Origin: an uncultured Rubrobacteraceae bacterium
Lineage (GTDB): Bacteria; Actinomycetota; Rubrobacteria; Rubrobacterales; Rubrobacteraceae
Reading direction: 5' to 3'
Length of the DNA: 8,746 nucleotides
Assembly (NCBI GenBank): GCA_902806105.1
Contig: CADCVI010000120.1
Location: 1-8,746, forward strand
Shown here in pieces: positions 1 through 5,586 of the stretch. The first letter of the stretch is position 1. Every line of letters starts with the position of its first letter. The translations under genes were made by a program, and so were the position numbers. The notes below the pieces were generated by a model. That model saw nothing but the letters and a program-made list of their open reading frames with translations. It ran no database searches and was not told where the DNA came from.

Positions 1-727
1 TTCTAGGACGTCTGCGCCCCGGAGCCCCGAAGCCTTCCAGCCACTCGCGCATGGCGTTCGTGACCTCCTCCGGGCGTTCGAGCGTCGAGAGGTGGCCGCA
101 GCTTTCGATCTTGCGAAGGCTCGCCCCCGGGATGCCCTCGGCGAGCTCTTCGTGCAGCGAGACGGGGGTGAGGGCGTCGTCCCGGCCGCAGAGTACGAGG
201 GTGGGGCAGGAGATGGCCGGCAGGTCGCCCCGGCTGTCCGGGCGCCCGATGATCGCGCGCTCCTGACGCTCGAAGGCCACGGGGCCGACGGAGTGGGCCA
301 TGCCCTCGACGGCGGCGACGATTTCCGGGTCCTCGACCCGGTCGGGGTGGACGACCCTCGGCAGGAGCCTGCGCCATGCATCATCGAACCTCCCGCTTCT
401 CGCCAGCTCGATGAGGGCCAGGCGCGTCTCCGTCTGCTCGGGGGTATCGGGCCGGGCCGAGGTGTCGAGCAGGGCGAGCGCCTCCACGCGCTCCGGGGCC
501 TGGCGCAAGACTTCGAGGGCGACGTACCCGCCCATCGAGAGGCCCGCGAGCGCGAACCGTTCGGGGGCTCCCTCCAGGACCGCGCCCGCCATCTCCCGCA
601 CGGAGGCGTGGCCGGTCACTGCCGGTATCTCGATGGGGCTCGCGAGGTCGACCAGGTTCTCGGCCTGGTGGCGCCACAGCTTCTCGTCGCAGAGGAGGCC
701 GGGTATCAGGACGAGGGCCGGTGCCAC
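1..727 (-). CDS. Alpha/beta hydrolase (3' end cut by window edge)
   Basis: A cytoplasmic alpha/beta-hydrolase-fold enzyme, read from a GTG at 727-725; 242 codons are open to the left edge with no stop. The N-terminus has the strand and oxyanion-region signature IPGLLCD (residues 8-14). The nucleophile elbow is GLSMGG with Ser64, the acid is in GRDDALTP (Asp184 by GxxD spacing), and the base is His212 in CGHLSTLERP, so the catalytic triad is complete. Strong codon bias and the full motif set make it a real gene although it lacks an ATG start. It begins 7 bases after the stop of the winged-helix gene, so it is probably third in the trpS operon. AAGAAGG lies about 14 bases upstream, a distant ribosome site, so translation may depend on coupling. 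The substrate cannot be told: esterases, lactonases and enol-lactonase-like hydrolases share these motifs. Only a few C-terminal residues are likely to be missing. Confidence 0.85.
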   Translation of the reverse strand, partial: MAPALVLIPGLLCDEKLWRHQAENLVDLASPIEIPAVTGHASVREMAGAVLEGAPERFALAGLSMGGYVALEVLRQAPERVEALALLDTSARPDTPEQTETRLALIELARSGRFDDAWRRLLPRVVHPDRVEDPEIVAAVEGMAHSVGPVAFERQERAIIGRPDSRGDLPAISCPTLVLCGRDDALTPVSLHEELAEGIPGASLRKIESCGHLSTLERPEEVTNAMREWLEGFGAPGRRRPR

Positions 728-734
728 GCCGGGA

Positions 735-956
735 TCAGCCGCCTTCTTTGAGCTTGTAGAGGGGCTTGTCCGAGCGGCCGGCCTCGCTCTTGAGGATCTC
801 TATCTTCCCCCGAGCTTCGAGGTCGTCGAGGGCGTGGCGGATCTCCCGCTTGTCCTCGTTCAGGAGGCGGTGCCAGTCGGTGGTGGAGTAGAGGACGCCC
901 TGCGGGATGGCGGTCAGGACCTTGAGGATCTTGCCCTCGATCCTCTCCCGGTCCAT
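735..956 (-). CDS. Small winged-helix protein encoded behind trpS
   Basis: A 73-residue basic protein, MDRERIEGK at its start and KPLYKLKEGG at its end. The pattern is that of a minimal winged helix-turn-helix: helix 1 about residues 3-16, helix 2 about 26-33 (TDWHRLLN), a recognition-like helix about 36-49 (KREIRHALDDLEAR), then a beta wing, residues 51-70 (KIEIL...KPLYKL). Its ATG (956-954) shares one base with the trpS TGA stop (958-956), a TGATG arrangement typical of translational coupling. No effector or catalytic domain is visible, so a DNA- or RNA-binding or regulatory role is inference from the fold alone. I do not recognise a named family. The upstream part of the same frame, antisense-like within trpS, is a shadow; the ATG at 956 is the sensible start. 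Confidence 0.8.
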   Translation of the reverse strand: MDRERIEGKILKVLTAIPQGVLYSTTDWHRLLNEDKREIRHALDDLEARGKIEILKSEAGRSDKPLYKLKEGG

Positions 957-1951
957 CAATCCAGCCCCATCTTCGTGCGGGCCTCGCCGAGCGCCGGGGA
1001 GGCCGCCGCCCGCGCCCTCTCGGCGCCCGCCTCGAGCAGCTCGTCCAGCTCCCTCGGCGAGTCGAGCAGGGCGAGCGCCCCCTCCCTGACGGGCGCGAGC
1101 GCCTCGACGACGGCCTCGGCGAGGTCTTTTTTGAGGTCGCCGTATCCCTTCCCCTCGTACTCGGCCTCCAGCGTCGCGACGGTCTTGCCGGTGGTCGCGG
1201 CGTAGATGTCCAGGAGGTTGGTGATGGCGGGCTTCTCCGGGCTCGCGGTCACCCCGGAGCCCGAGTCGGTCCTGGCGCGGCGGATCTTGCGCCGCACGGC
1301 GTCGGGCTCGTCGAGGATCGCGACGTAGGAACCCGCCGACGGCGAGCTTTTGCTCATCTTGCTCGTCGGATCGTCGAGCGACATTACGCGCGCGCCGGTC
1401 TGGAGGATCATGGGCTCCGGCACCACGAAGACCTCGCCGTACTGCCCGTTGAAGCGCCTCGCGAGCGTCCGCGCGAGCTCCAGGTGCTGGCGCTGATCCT
1501 CCCCGACGGGGACGAGGTGCGCGTTGTACAGCAGGATGTCGGCGGCCATCAGGACCGGGTAGTCGTAGAGCCCGACGCTCGCCGACTCCGCCCCGCCCTT
1601 CTGCGCCTTGTCCTTGAACTGCGTCATCCTGGAGAGCTCCCCGAACCGCGCGACGCAATTCAGGAGCCACGCCAGCTCCGCGTGCCCCGAGACGCTGCTC
1701 TGGCGGAAGACGACGGACTTCTCCGGGTCTATGCCCGAGGCGAGGTAGAGCGCCGCTACCTCCCGCACCTTCTGGCGCAACACCTTCGGGTCCTGCGGCA
1801 CCGTGATGGCGTGCAGGTCCACGATGCAGAAGTAGTTCTCGTATTCGTCCTGCATGGCTACCCAGTTTTTCAGGGCCCCGAGGTAATTGCCGAGGTGGAG
1901 GTTCCCGCTCGGCTGTATCCCGCTGAATACTCGTTGTCTGCTGCTCATCAT
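956..1951 (-). CDS. trpS: Tryptophan--tRNA ligase
   Basis: Class Ic aminoacyl-tRNA synthetase that charges tRNA-Trp with tryptophan using ATP in the cytoplasm. The 331-residue length matches bacterial TrpRS. Visible signatures are SGNLHLGN (residues 15-22, the HIGH motif), PVLMAADIL (132-140, where Asp138 matches the tryptophan-indole-binding Asp132 of the Geobacillus enzyme), GEDQ (150-153), and KMSKS (198-202). It heads a minus-strand operon with the winged-helix and hydrolase genes. The two adjacent ATG codons (1951 and 1948) give an MMSS start; a -10 box six bases upstream implies that the first ATG is at or very near the mRNA 5' end. No T-box leader is present. Confidence 0.98.
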   Translation of the reverse strand: MMSSRQRVFSGIQPSGNLHLGNYLGALKNWVAMQDEYENYFCIVDLHAITVPQDPKVLRQKVREVAALYLASGIDPEKSVVFRQSSVSGHAELAWLLNCVARFGELSRMTQFKDKAQKGGAESASVGLYDYPVLMAADILLYNAHLVPVGEDQRQHLELARTLARRFNGQYGEVFVVPEPMILQTGARVMSLDDPTSKMSKSSPSAGSYVAILDEPDAVRRKIRRARTDSGSGVTASPEKPAITNLLDIYAATTGKTVATLEAEYEGKGYGDLKKDLAEAVVEALAPVREGALALLDSPRELDELLEAGAERARAAASPALGEARTKMGLD

Positions 1952-1957
1952 GGACCT

Positions 1958-1985
1958 ATTCTAGCGGACGGTTCAAGGGTGTCGG
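1958..1985 (-). promoter_or_regulatory. trpS promoter, probably leaderless
   Basis: On the minus strand, CCGACA (1985-1980, 4 of 6 to the -35 consensus) is followed by a 16-base spacer and TAGAAT (1963-1958, 5 of 6 to TATAAT). Only six bases separate TAGAAT from the ATG at 1951, so a transcript starting 6-8 bases after the -10 box would begin at or next to the start codon. No Shine-Dalgarno sequence can fit. This is the known signature of leaderless genes in actinobacteria. Confidence 0.55.
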
Positions 1986-2003
1986 TTCACCGCGAGAAGA
2001 CTC

Positions 2004-2030
2004 TCGAAAAGACCGCGACCATGGTAAGAT
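2004..2030 (+). promoter_or_regulatory. Possible promoter for the riboswitch-terC transcript
   Basis: TCGAAA (2004-2009) and TAAGAT (2025-2030) are 4 of 6 matches each, with a short 15-base spacer. Initiation would fall near 2037, a few bases before the riboswitch P1 helix at 2042, as expected for an aptamer at the mRNA 5' end. The match is weak; position relative to the aptamer is the main support. Confidence 0.35.
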
Positions 2031-2041
2031 TTGGCGGAACC

Positions 2042-2128
2042 CCGGAGGGGAGTATCCCTCGAGTCTCCATCGTCAATACGGCGAAAGCCCGGTGGAGCAC
2101 GCCCGGCACGGGCGGGAGAGACTTCCGG
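2042..2128 (+). promoter_or_regulatory. yybP-ykoY riboswitch (manganese aptamer)
   Basis: The conserved elements appear in the expected order. P1 is closed by CCGGAGG (2042-2048) with CTTCCGG (2122-2128), 7 pairs including one G-U. GGGGAGTA is at 2047-2054. A helix CTCCA/TGGAG (2065-2069 with 2093-2097) encloses the diagnostic TCGTCAAT (2070-2077), a GGC-GAAA-GCC tetraloop hairpin (2080-2089) and the CCGG segment (2089-2092). A further hairpin CGCCCG-gca-CGGGCG spans 2100-2114, then GAGAGAC (2116-2122) returns to P1. This closely follows the Lactococcus lactis aptamer of known structure. The class senses Mn2+ and is known to precede Alx/TerC and MntP genes, which fits the TerC gene just downstream. 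An intact aptamer is very likely; the ligand is assigned from the class. Confidence 0.93.
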
Positions 2129-2150
2129 CTTGTAGAAAAACGAGCCGAAG
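2122..2150 (+). promoter_or_regulatory. Expression-platform hairpin competing with riboswitch P1
   Basis: CGGCTTGT (2126-2133) pairs with ACGAGCCG (2140-2147) around the loop AGAAAA, 8 pairs with one G-U. With C2125 bulged, CTT (2122-2124) pairs with AAG (2148-2150). The 5' arm is the 3' strand of P1, so hairpin and ligand-bound P1 cannot coexist. The 3' arm takes in the first half of the AAGGAG ribosome site (2148-2153) of the small ORF at 2160. No U-run follows, so this looks like translational rather than transcriptional control. Confidence 0.65.
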
Positions 2151-2159
2151 GAGTCGTGC

Positions 2160-2249
2160 ATGAATCTGCCCTTCCCCGAACCAACCGTCTTCGCGGTGCG
2201 CGCTGGCGGCACACGAACCATCTCCCCCGAGCGGGGGGTGGGCTCGTGA
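2160..2249 (+). CDS. 29-codon leader ORF overlapping terC
   Basis: ATG at 2160 follows a near-perfect Shine-Dalgarno AAGGAG (2148-2153) by six bases. The ORF runs 29 codons, MNLPFPEPTVFAVRAGG at the start and ERGVGS at the end, to a TGA at 2247-2249. The terC start GTG (2246-2248) overlaps this stop as GTGA, and the two frames differ, so it is not an N-terminal extension of TerC. It lies wholly between the riboswitch and terC and is too short for normal gene callers. No transmembrane segment or known motif is present. Its likely role, by inference, is to carry ribosomes onto terC; the peptide itself may have no function. The alternative is that the Shine-Dalgarno serves a GTG at 2156 in the terC frame, but that is only two bases away. 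Confidence 0.5.
   Translation: MNLPFPEPTVFAVRAGGTRTISPERGVGS
2223..2238 (+). promoter_or_regulatory. Hairpin masking the terC ribosome site
   Basis: TCCCCC (2223-2228) pairs with GGGGGG (2233-2238) around GAGC, five G-C pairs plus one U-G. The G-run is the only Shine-Dalgarno-like sequence before the terC GTG at 2246, seven bases away. The hairpin lies inside the 29-codon ORF, so ribosomes translating that ORF would melt it. Confidence 0.45.
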
Positions 2250-3223
2250 CCGAGTTTCCCGTCTGGGCGTGGGTAGGTTTTACGGGCTTGATCTCGGTGC
2301 TGCTAATACTCGACCTGCTAGTTTTCGGGCGGGGGAGCCGCGAGATCTCCTTCCGCCGGGCGACGGTTTTGAGCGGGGTCTGGATCGGTCTTGCGCTCCT
2401 CTTCGGCGCCATGGTGTTCGCCATCGCGGGTCCAGAGCGCGGCGGTGAGTACCTCGCGGGGTACGTGATCGAGAAGAGCCTCTCCGTCGACAACGTCTTC
2501 GTCTTCGCCCTTATCTTCTCCTTCTTCGCGGTCCCGGCCCGCTACCAGTACCGGGTGCTGTTGTGGGGAATCGTCGGTGCCCTGATCCTGCGCGGCATCT
2601 TCGTCCTCGTCGGGGCGGAGCTTCTGGAGCGCTACGACTGGATGGTCTACGTCTTCGGGGTCTTCCTGATCTACACGGGCATCAGGATGGCGTTCCACAG
2701 CGGCGCCGAGGTCCACCCGGAGAGGAACCCGGTCCTCCGCCTGGTGCGGCGCGTCGTCCCCATAACCGACGGCTTCGAGGGCGAGAGGTTCTTCGTCCGC
2801 CATGCGGGGAAGCTCATGGCAACGCCGCTGTTCGCCGTCATCGTGGTGATCGGGACTACCGACGTCATCTTCGCCGTGGACTCCATACCGGCGATCTTCG
2901 CCATAACGTCGAGCCCGTTTATCGTGTGGAGCGCGAACGCCTTCGCGGTCCTCGGCCTGAGGCCGCTCTACTTCATGCTCGCCGGCATGATGGACCGCTT
3001 CGTCTACCTGCAGACCGGCCTCGCGGTCGTCCTCGTCTTTGTCGGCGCGAAGTTCATCTACGGGGGCCTCTTCGGCAAGGTGCCGATCTACGTCTCCCTA
3101 CCCTTCATCGCCATCGTCGTGACGGCCTCCATCGTCGCCTCCCTGTACAAGACGCGGGGGGGCGGCTCGAGCGCCGGGCAGAGCGGCGGCTCGCAAGACG
3201 AGCGGGAGCATGCGGAGCGCTAG
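2246..3223 (+). CDS. terC: TerC/Alx-family membrane protein, probable Mn2+ exporter
   Basis: A polytopic inner-membrane protein of 325 residues, the usual length for the TerC/Alx family, whose characterised members export manganese or act in metal and tellurite tolerance. Hydrophobic segments lie at about residues 6-27, 41-61, 82-97, 104-124, 132-149, 192-220, 228-247, 258-276 and 280-300. Family signatures are EKSLSVDNVFVF (76-87), GTTDVIFAVDSIPAIFA (203-219) and GLRPLYFML (237-245); acidic residues Asp82, Asp206 and Asp212 lie within membrane segments, as in the family. The C-terminal 20-odd residues are hydrophilic, rich in Gly/Ser. The GTG at 2246 gives the family-typical N-terminus; the frame stays open far upstream through the riboswitch, but that part is Arg-rich and unlike TerC. 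Control by the yybP-ykoY aptamer and coupling to the leader ORF are indicated by the sequence. Confidence 0.93.
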   Translation: MTEFPVWAWVGFTGLISVLLILDLLVFGRGSREISFRRATVLSGVWIGLALLFGAMVFAIAGPERGGEYLAGYVIEKSLSVDNVFVFALIFSFFAVPARYQYRVLLWGIVGALILRGIFVLVGAELLERYDWMVYVFGVFLIYTGIRMAFHSGAEVHPERNPVLRLVRRVVPITDGFEGERFFVRHAGKLMATPLFAVIVVIGTTDVIFAVDSIPAIFAITSSPFIVWSANAFAVLGLRPLYFMLAGMMDRFVYLQTGLAVVLVFVGAKFIYGGLFGKVPIYVSLPFIAIVVTASIVASLYKTRGGGSSAGQSGGSQDEREHAER

Positions 3224-3251
3224 GCCGCGGCGCGCCCGGGACGTTGCGGCC
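3223..3251. terminator. Weak inverted repeat between convergent terC and SDR genes
   Basis: GGCCGC (3223-3228) and GCGGCC (3246-3251) could pair around a 17-base loop in the 29-base gap between the two convergent stop codons. There is no U-run on either side, so a bidirectional terminator role rests mainly on position. Confidence 0.25.
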
Positions 3252-3252
3252 T

Positions 3253-4008
3253 CTAGGCGTCCCTCTCGAAGAGCGCGACGCCGCCCTGGCGGATCGGCTT
3301 GACGTCTATGCGGTCTATGTTGACGTGGGGCGGCAGGGTAACCGCCCACCTCACGCACTCGGCGACGTCCTCGGCGGTGAGCGGCGTGATGCCCTTGTAG
3401 GGCTTCTCGGCCTTCTCCTCGTCCCCCTCGAACCTCACGAGCCCGAACTCCGTCCTCACGGCCCCCGGCATGATCTCCGTCACCCTCACGTCCTCCCCGA
3501 GAAGCTCCAGCCTCAGGTTGTGCGTGAGGGCGTGCGCCCCGAACTTGGCGGCGTTGTAGCCGCCCCCGCCCGGGTAGGACTCGACCCCGGCCGCCGAGCC
3601 CATGATCACGACGTGCCCGCTCCCCGAGGCCCGCATCTGGGGCAGCATCGCCCGCGTCATGAGCCCGATGCTCAGGACGTTGGCCTCGAACATCCAGCGC
3701 CAGTCGTCCTCGTCCATCTCGGCCACCGGCGCGAGCCCCTTCGCCCCGCCCGCGTTGTTGACGAGCACCGATGCCCCGCCCAGAGCCTCCGTCCACCCCG
3801 CGAACTCCGCCACCGAGTCGCGGTCCGTAACGTCTAAGTACCTCGCGTGCCCCCCGAGCTCCGCGGCGAGATCCTCTATCCGTTCCTCTCGCCTGGCGCC
3901 GAGGGCCACCGTGAAACCGTCCCCCGCGAGCGCCCGGGCCGTCGCCGCCCCGATGCCCGACGAGGCCCCCGTGACCACCGCAAGGCGCGTGCCGTTACCT
4001 TCCGCCAT
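3253..4008 (-). CDS. Short-chain dehydrogenase/reductase
   Basis: A 251-residue classical SDR oxidoreductase, cytoplasmic and NAD(P)-dependent. The Rossmann motif TGASSGIG is at residues 13-20, NNAG at 84-87, and the catalytic tetrad is Asn110, Ser138, Tyr151 and Lys155 (YNAAK). PGAVRTEF follows as the usual post-catalytic loop. Arg39-Arg40 after the second beta strand favours NADP(H) over NAD(H), by family rule. Overall it resembles the YdfG-like 3-hydroxyacid/serine dehydrogenases, but SDR substrates cannot be read from sequence. Its ATG lies 14 bases inside the end of the upstream IclR gene, preceded by GGGGGGA, so the two are probably co-transcribed and coupled. Confidence 0.93.
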   Translation of the reverse strand: MAEGNGTRLAVVTGASSGIGAATARALAGDGFTVALGARREERIEDLAAELGGHARYLDVTDRDSVAEFAGWTEALGGASVLVNNAGGAKGLAPVAEMDEDDWRWMFEANVLSIGLMTRAMLPQMRASGSGHVVIMGSAAGVESYPGGGGYNAAKFGAHALTHNLRLELLGEDVRVTEIMPGAVRTEFGLVRFEGDEEKAEKPYKGITPLTAEDVAECVRWAVTLPPHVNIDRIDVKPIRQGGVALFERDA

Positions 4009-4735
4009 CCGTTCCCCCCGTTCGTACGTTTCCCAGAGCTTCTTCTATCTTGCGCGCGGCGGCCACGACCTCACCGGCGAGGCGCTCCCCGGGGCTGCTC
4101 CCGAGGCGGGCGATCGGGCCGCTCGCGCTCACCGCCGCCCGGACCACGCCGTCCTCGTCGAAGACCGGAGCGCTGACGCTCGCGACCCCCTCCTCGCGCT
4201 CCGCCACGCTCTCCGCCCAGCCCCGCCGCCTGACCCCCTCCAGGACCGAGGGCGCAGGGCCCCCCGCAAGGGCGTCCCGGTCCTCCGCCCACGCGAGCAG
4301 GACCTTCCCCGCCGACCCGAGCACGAGCGGCAGCACCGCCCCCACCGGCACGGTGGTCTTGAGCCCCGTCGCCCTCTCGACCGTCGCCACGCAGACCCGG
4401 GCGTCACCCTCCCTTACGTAGAGCTGCGTGCTCTCGCCCGTCGCGTCCCTGAGCGCCGTCAGCGCCGGGCGCGACGCCCCCACGAGCCCCGCCCCGGCCG
4501 CTACCTCGTTCCCCCAGCCCAGTATCCGCATCCCGAGGGCGTAACGCCCCCCGTGACGCGCCACGAGGTGATGCGCCTCCAGCGCCAACAGCAGCCGGTG
4601 CGCCGTCGGCCGCGCGAGCCCCGTCCCCTCCACCACGCCCGCCAGGGAAGCAGGCCCGTCCGTAGCGAGAAAGGACAGGATCCCAACCGCCTTGTCCAAT
4701 ACCCCGACCCCGCTCGTCACCCCTCCCTTGCCCAT
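3995..4735 (-). CDS. ndgR: IclR-family regulator of NdgR/LtbR type
   Basis: A 246-residue transcription factor: N-terminal winged HTH (about residues 9-70, GVGVLDKAV at the start, recognition helix GLARPTAHRL, residues 39-48, and wing RHGGRYALG) and a C-terminal IclR effector domain (about 75-240, with TGESTQLYVREGDARVCVA, VPVGAVLPLVLGSAGKVLLAW and the RRRGWAESVAEREEGVASVSAP block). These strings closely match actinobacterial NdgR/LtbR/AreB proteins as I know them, which sit divergently next to leuCD and control leucine and other amino-acid genes. Here it also diverges from the leuCD operon. Start choice is uncertain: ATG at 4735 gives the short pre-HTH tail seen in relatives and has GAGG just upstream; an ATG at 4762 and a TTG at 4795 are in frame. 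The TAA stop overlaps the SDR start by 14 bases. Confidence 0.88.
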   Translation of the reverse strand: MGKGGVTSGVGVLDKAVGILSFLATDGPASLAGVVEGTGLARPTAHRLLLALEAHHLVARHGGRYALGMRILGWGNEVAAGAGLVGASRPALTALRDATGESTQLYVREGDARVCVATVERATGLKTTVPVGAVLPLVLGSAGKVLLAWAEDRDALAGGPAPSVLEGVRRRGWAESVAEREEGVASVSAPVFDEDGVVRAAVSASGPIARLGSSPGERLAGEVVAAARKIEEALGNVRTGGTDGGR

Positions 4736-4756
4736 CCGCCTCACGCCATCTATAAT
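4728..4756 (+). promoter_or_regulatory. Promoter of the methyltransferase-leuCD operon
   Basis: TTGCCC (4728-4733, 4 of 6) and a perfect TATAAT (4751-4756) are separated by the optimal 17 bases. Initiation near 4763 would give a leader of about 50 bases before the ATG at 4816. The -35 box touches the chosen start of the divergent regulator gene, so the two genes' control regions are interlocked. The AT-rich 4750-4800 stretch stands out against the GC-rich surroundings. Confidence 0.7.
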
Positions 4757-4777
4757 GTCCATATCTTGGTTAGTGTA

Positions 4778-4792
4778 TCTCACATAATGAGA
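4778..4792. promoter_or_regulatory. Candidate operator palindrome for the IclR regulator
   Basis: TCTCA and TGAGA form a perfect 5-5-5 inverted repeat around CATAA, about the size of known IclR-family operators. It lies just downstream of the start of the plus-strand operon promoter. It is also between a weak TACACT box (4777-4772) and upstream sequence on the minus strand, so a bound protein could block both directions. Assignment to this regulator is inference from position and symmetry. Confidence 0.45.
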
Positions 4793-4815
4793 CAAAGTAA
4801 GGGCGGTCGCGCCGT

Positions 4816-5586
4816 ATGATGGAGTGGAACGCGTCGGAGTACGAGGTGCTCGCCGCCCCGATGACGGGGTGGGGCGCGAGGCTTCTGGAAAGCGTGGAGC
4901 TCCGGGGGGACGAGGCCGCGGCGGACGCCGGGTGTGGCACGGGCCGGGTGACGGAGATGCTCCTGGAGCGTTTGCCGCGCGGGACCGTGCTGGCGGTAGA
5001 CGCTTCGGGGTCGATGGTCGAGGCGGCGCGGGAGCGGTTCGCCGGGGATTCGAGGGTTCGGGTGGAGGTAATGGACCTTCTGGAGTTCGTGGTCGAGGAG
5101 CCCTTGGATCTCGTGCTCTCGACCGCGACTTTTCATTGGATCCCCGACCACGATCGGCTCTTCGGCAGGCTCGCCGGCGCCCTGAAGCCGGGGGGGCGCC
5201 TCGTGGCCCAGTGTGGCGGCGCGGGGAACATTGCCTGGGTGCGGGCCGTCGCGAGGGAGGTCATGGACGAGGAGAGGTTCGGTTCGTACTTCGAGGGCTG
5301 GGAAGACCCGTGGCACTTCGCGGACGGGGAGACGACGAGGGCGCGGCTGGAGGCGGCCGGGTTCGAGGACGTCGAGGTCTGGCTGCACGACGAGCCCACG
5401 GGGTTCGACTCTGTAGAGGAGATTGCGCGTTACCTGAAGACCGTCGTGCTCGGCCGTCACCTAGAGATTCTGCCGGAGGGTGAGGACGACGCGTTTGCCA
5501 GGGAGGTGGCCGCGCGCCTCGGCGAACGGGGGCCGCTCGTGGTGGATTACGTTCGCCTGAACATGCTCGCCCGGAGGGCGGCGTAG
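4816..5586 (+). CDS. Class I SAM methyltransferase, trans-aconitate methyltransferase-like
   Basis: A 256-residue cytoplasmic SAM-dependent methyltransferase. Motif I is DAGCGTG (residues 37-43), Asp62 in AVDAS is the ribose-binding acidic residue, Asp87 follows at the adenine-contact position, and STATFHWIPDH (102-112) is motif IV. CGGAGNI and the C-terminal VDYVRLNMLARR also occur in proteins usually annotated as trans-aconitate 2-methyltransferase; the WN....Y start and the length (E. coli Tam is 252) agree. Tam esterifies trans-aconitate, an aconitase inhibitor; the yeast enzyme Tmt1 also methylates 3-isopropylmalate. As this gene leads the leuCD operon, a leucine-pathway substrate is an attractive inference. 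ATG 4816 or 4819 may start; the ribosome site is weak (AAGGG, 12 bases upstream). It shares one base with the next gene. Confidence 0.88.
   Translation: MMEWNASEYEVLAAPMTGWGARLLESVELRGDEAAADAGCGTGRVTEMLLERLPRGTVLAVDASGSMVEAARERFAGDSRVRVEVMDLLEFVVEEPLDLVLSTATFHWIPDHDRLFGRLAGALKPGGRLVAQCGGAGNIAWVRAVAREVMDEERFGSYFEGWEDPWHFADGETTRARLEAAGFEDVEVWLHDEPTGFDSVEEIARYLKTVVLGRHLEILPEGEDDAFAREVAARLGERGPLVVDYVRLNMLARRAA

Noticed and set aside
957..1670. Upstream extension of the winged-helix frame inside trpS
   Set aside because: This part is out of frame with trpS and Arg/Gly-rich. The last ATG of the frame at 956, on the trpS stop, gives a compact domain.
1952..2041. T-box or tryptophan attenuator ahead of trpS
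   Set aside because: The promoter lies next to the trpS start, leaving no leader, and no T-box motif is present.
2122..2160. Intrinsic terminator in the riboswitch expression platform
   Set aside because: The hairpin is followed by GAGTCGTGC, with no U-run, so transcription termination is unlikely.
1484..2245. In-frame upstream extension of TerC, including a GTG at 2156
   Set aside because: It would run through the riboswitch and the antisense of trpS; the residues before 2246 are Arg-rich and unlike TerC, and the GTG at 2156 is only two bases from its Shine-Dalgarno.
2563..3837. Long plus-strand frame spanning terC and the antisense of the SDR gene
   Set aside because: The product is Arg/Pro-rich with no motif and covers two genes with clear family signatures in other frames.
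3602..4819. Plus-strand open frame antisense to the SDR and IclR genes
   Set aside because: Composition bias artefact; Arg/Pro-rich, no motif, opposite to two well-supported genes.
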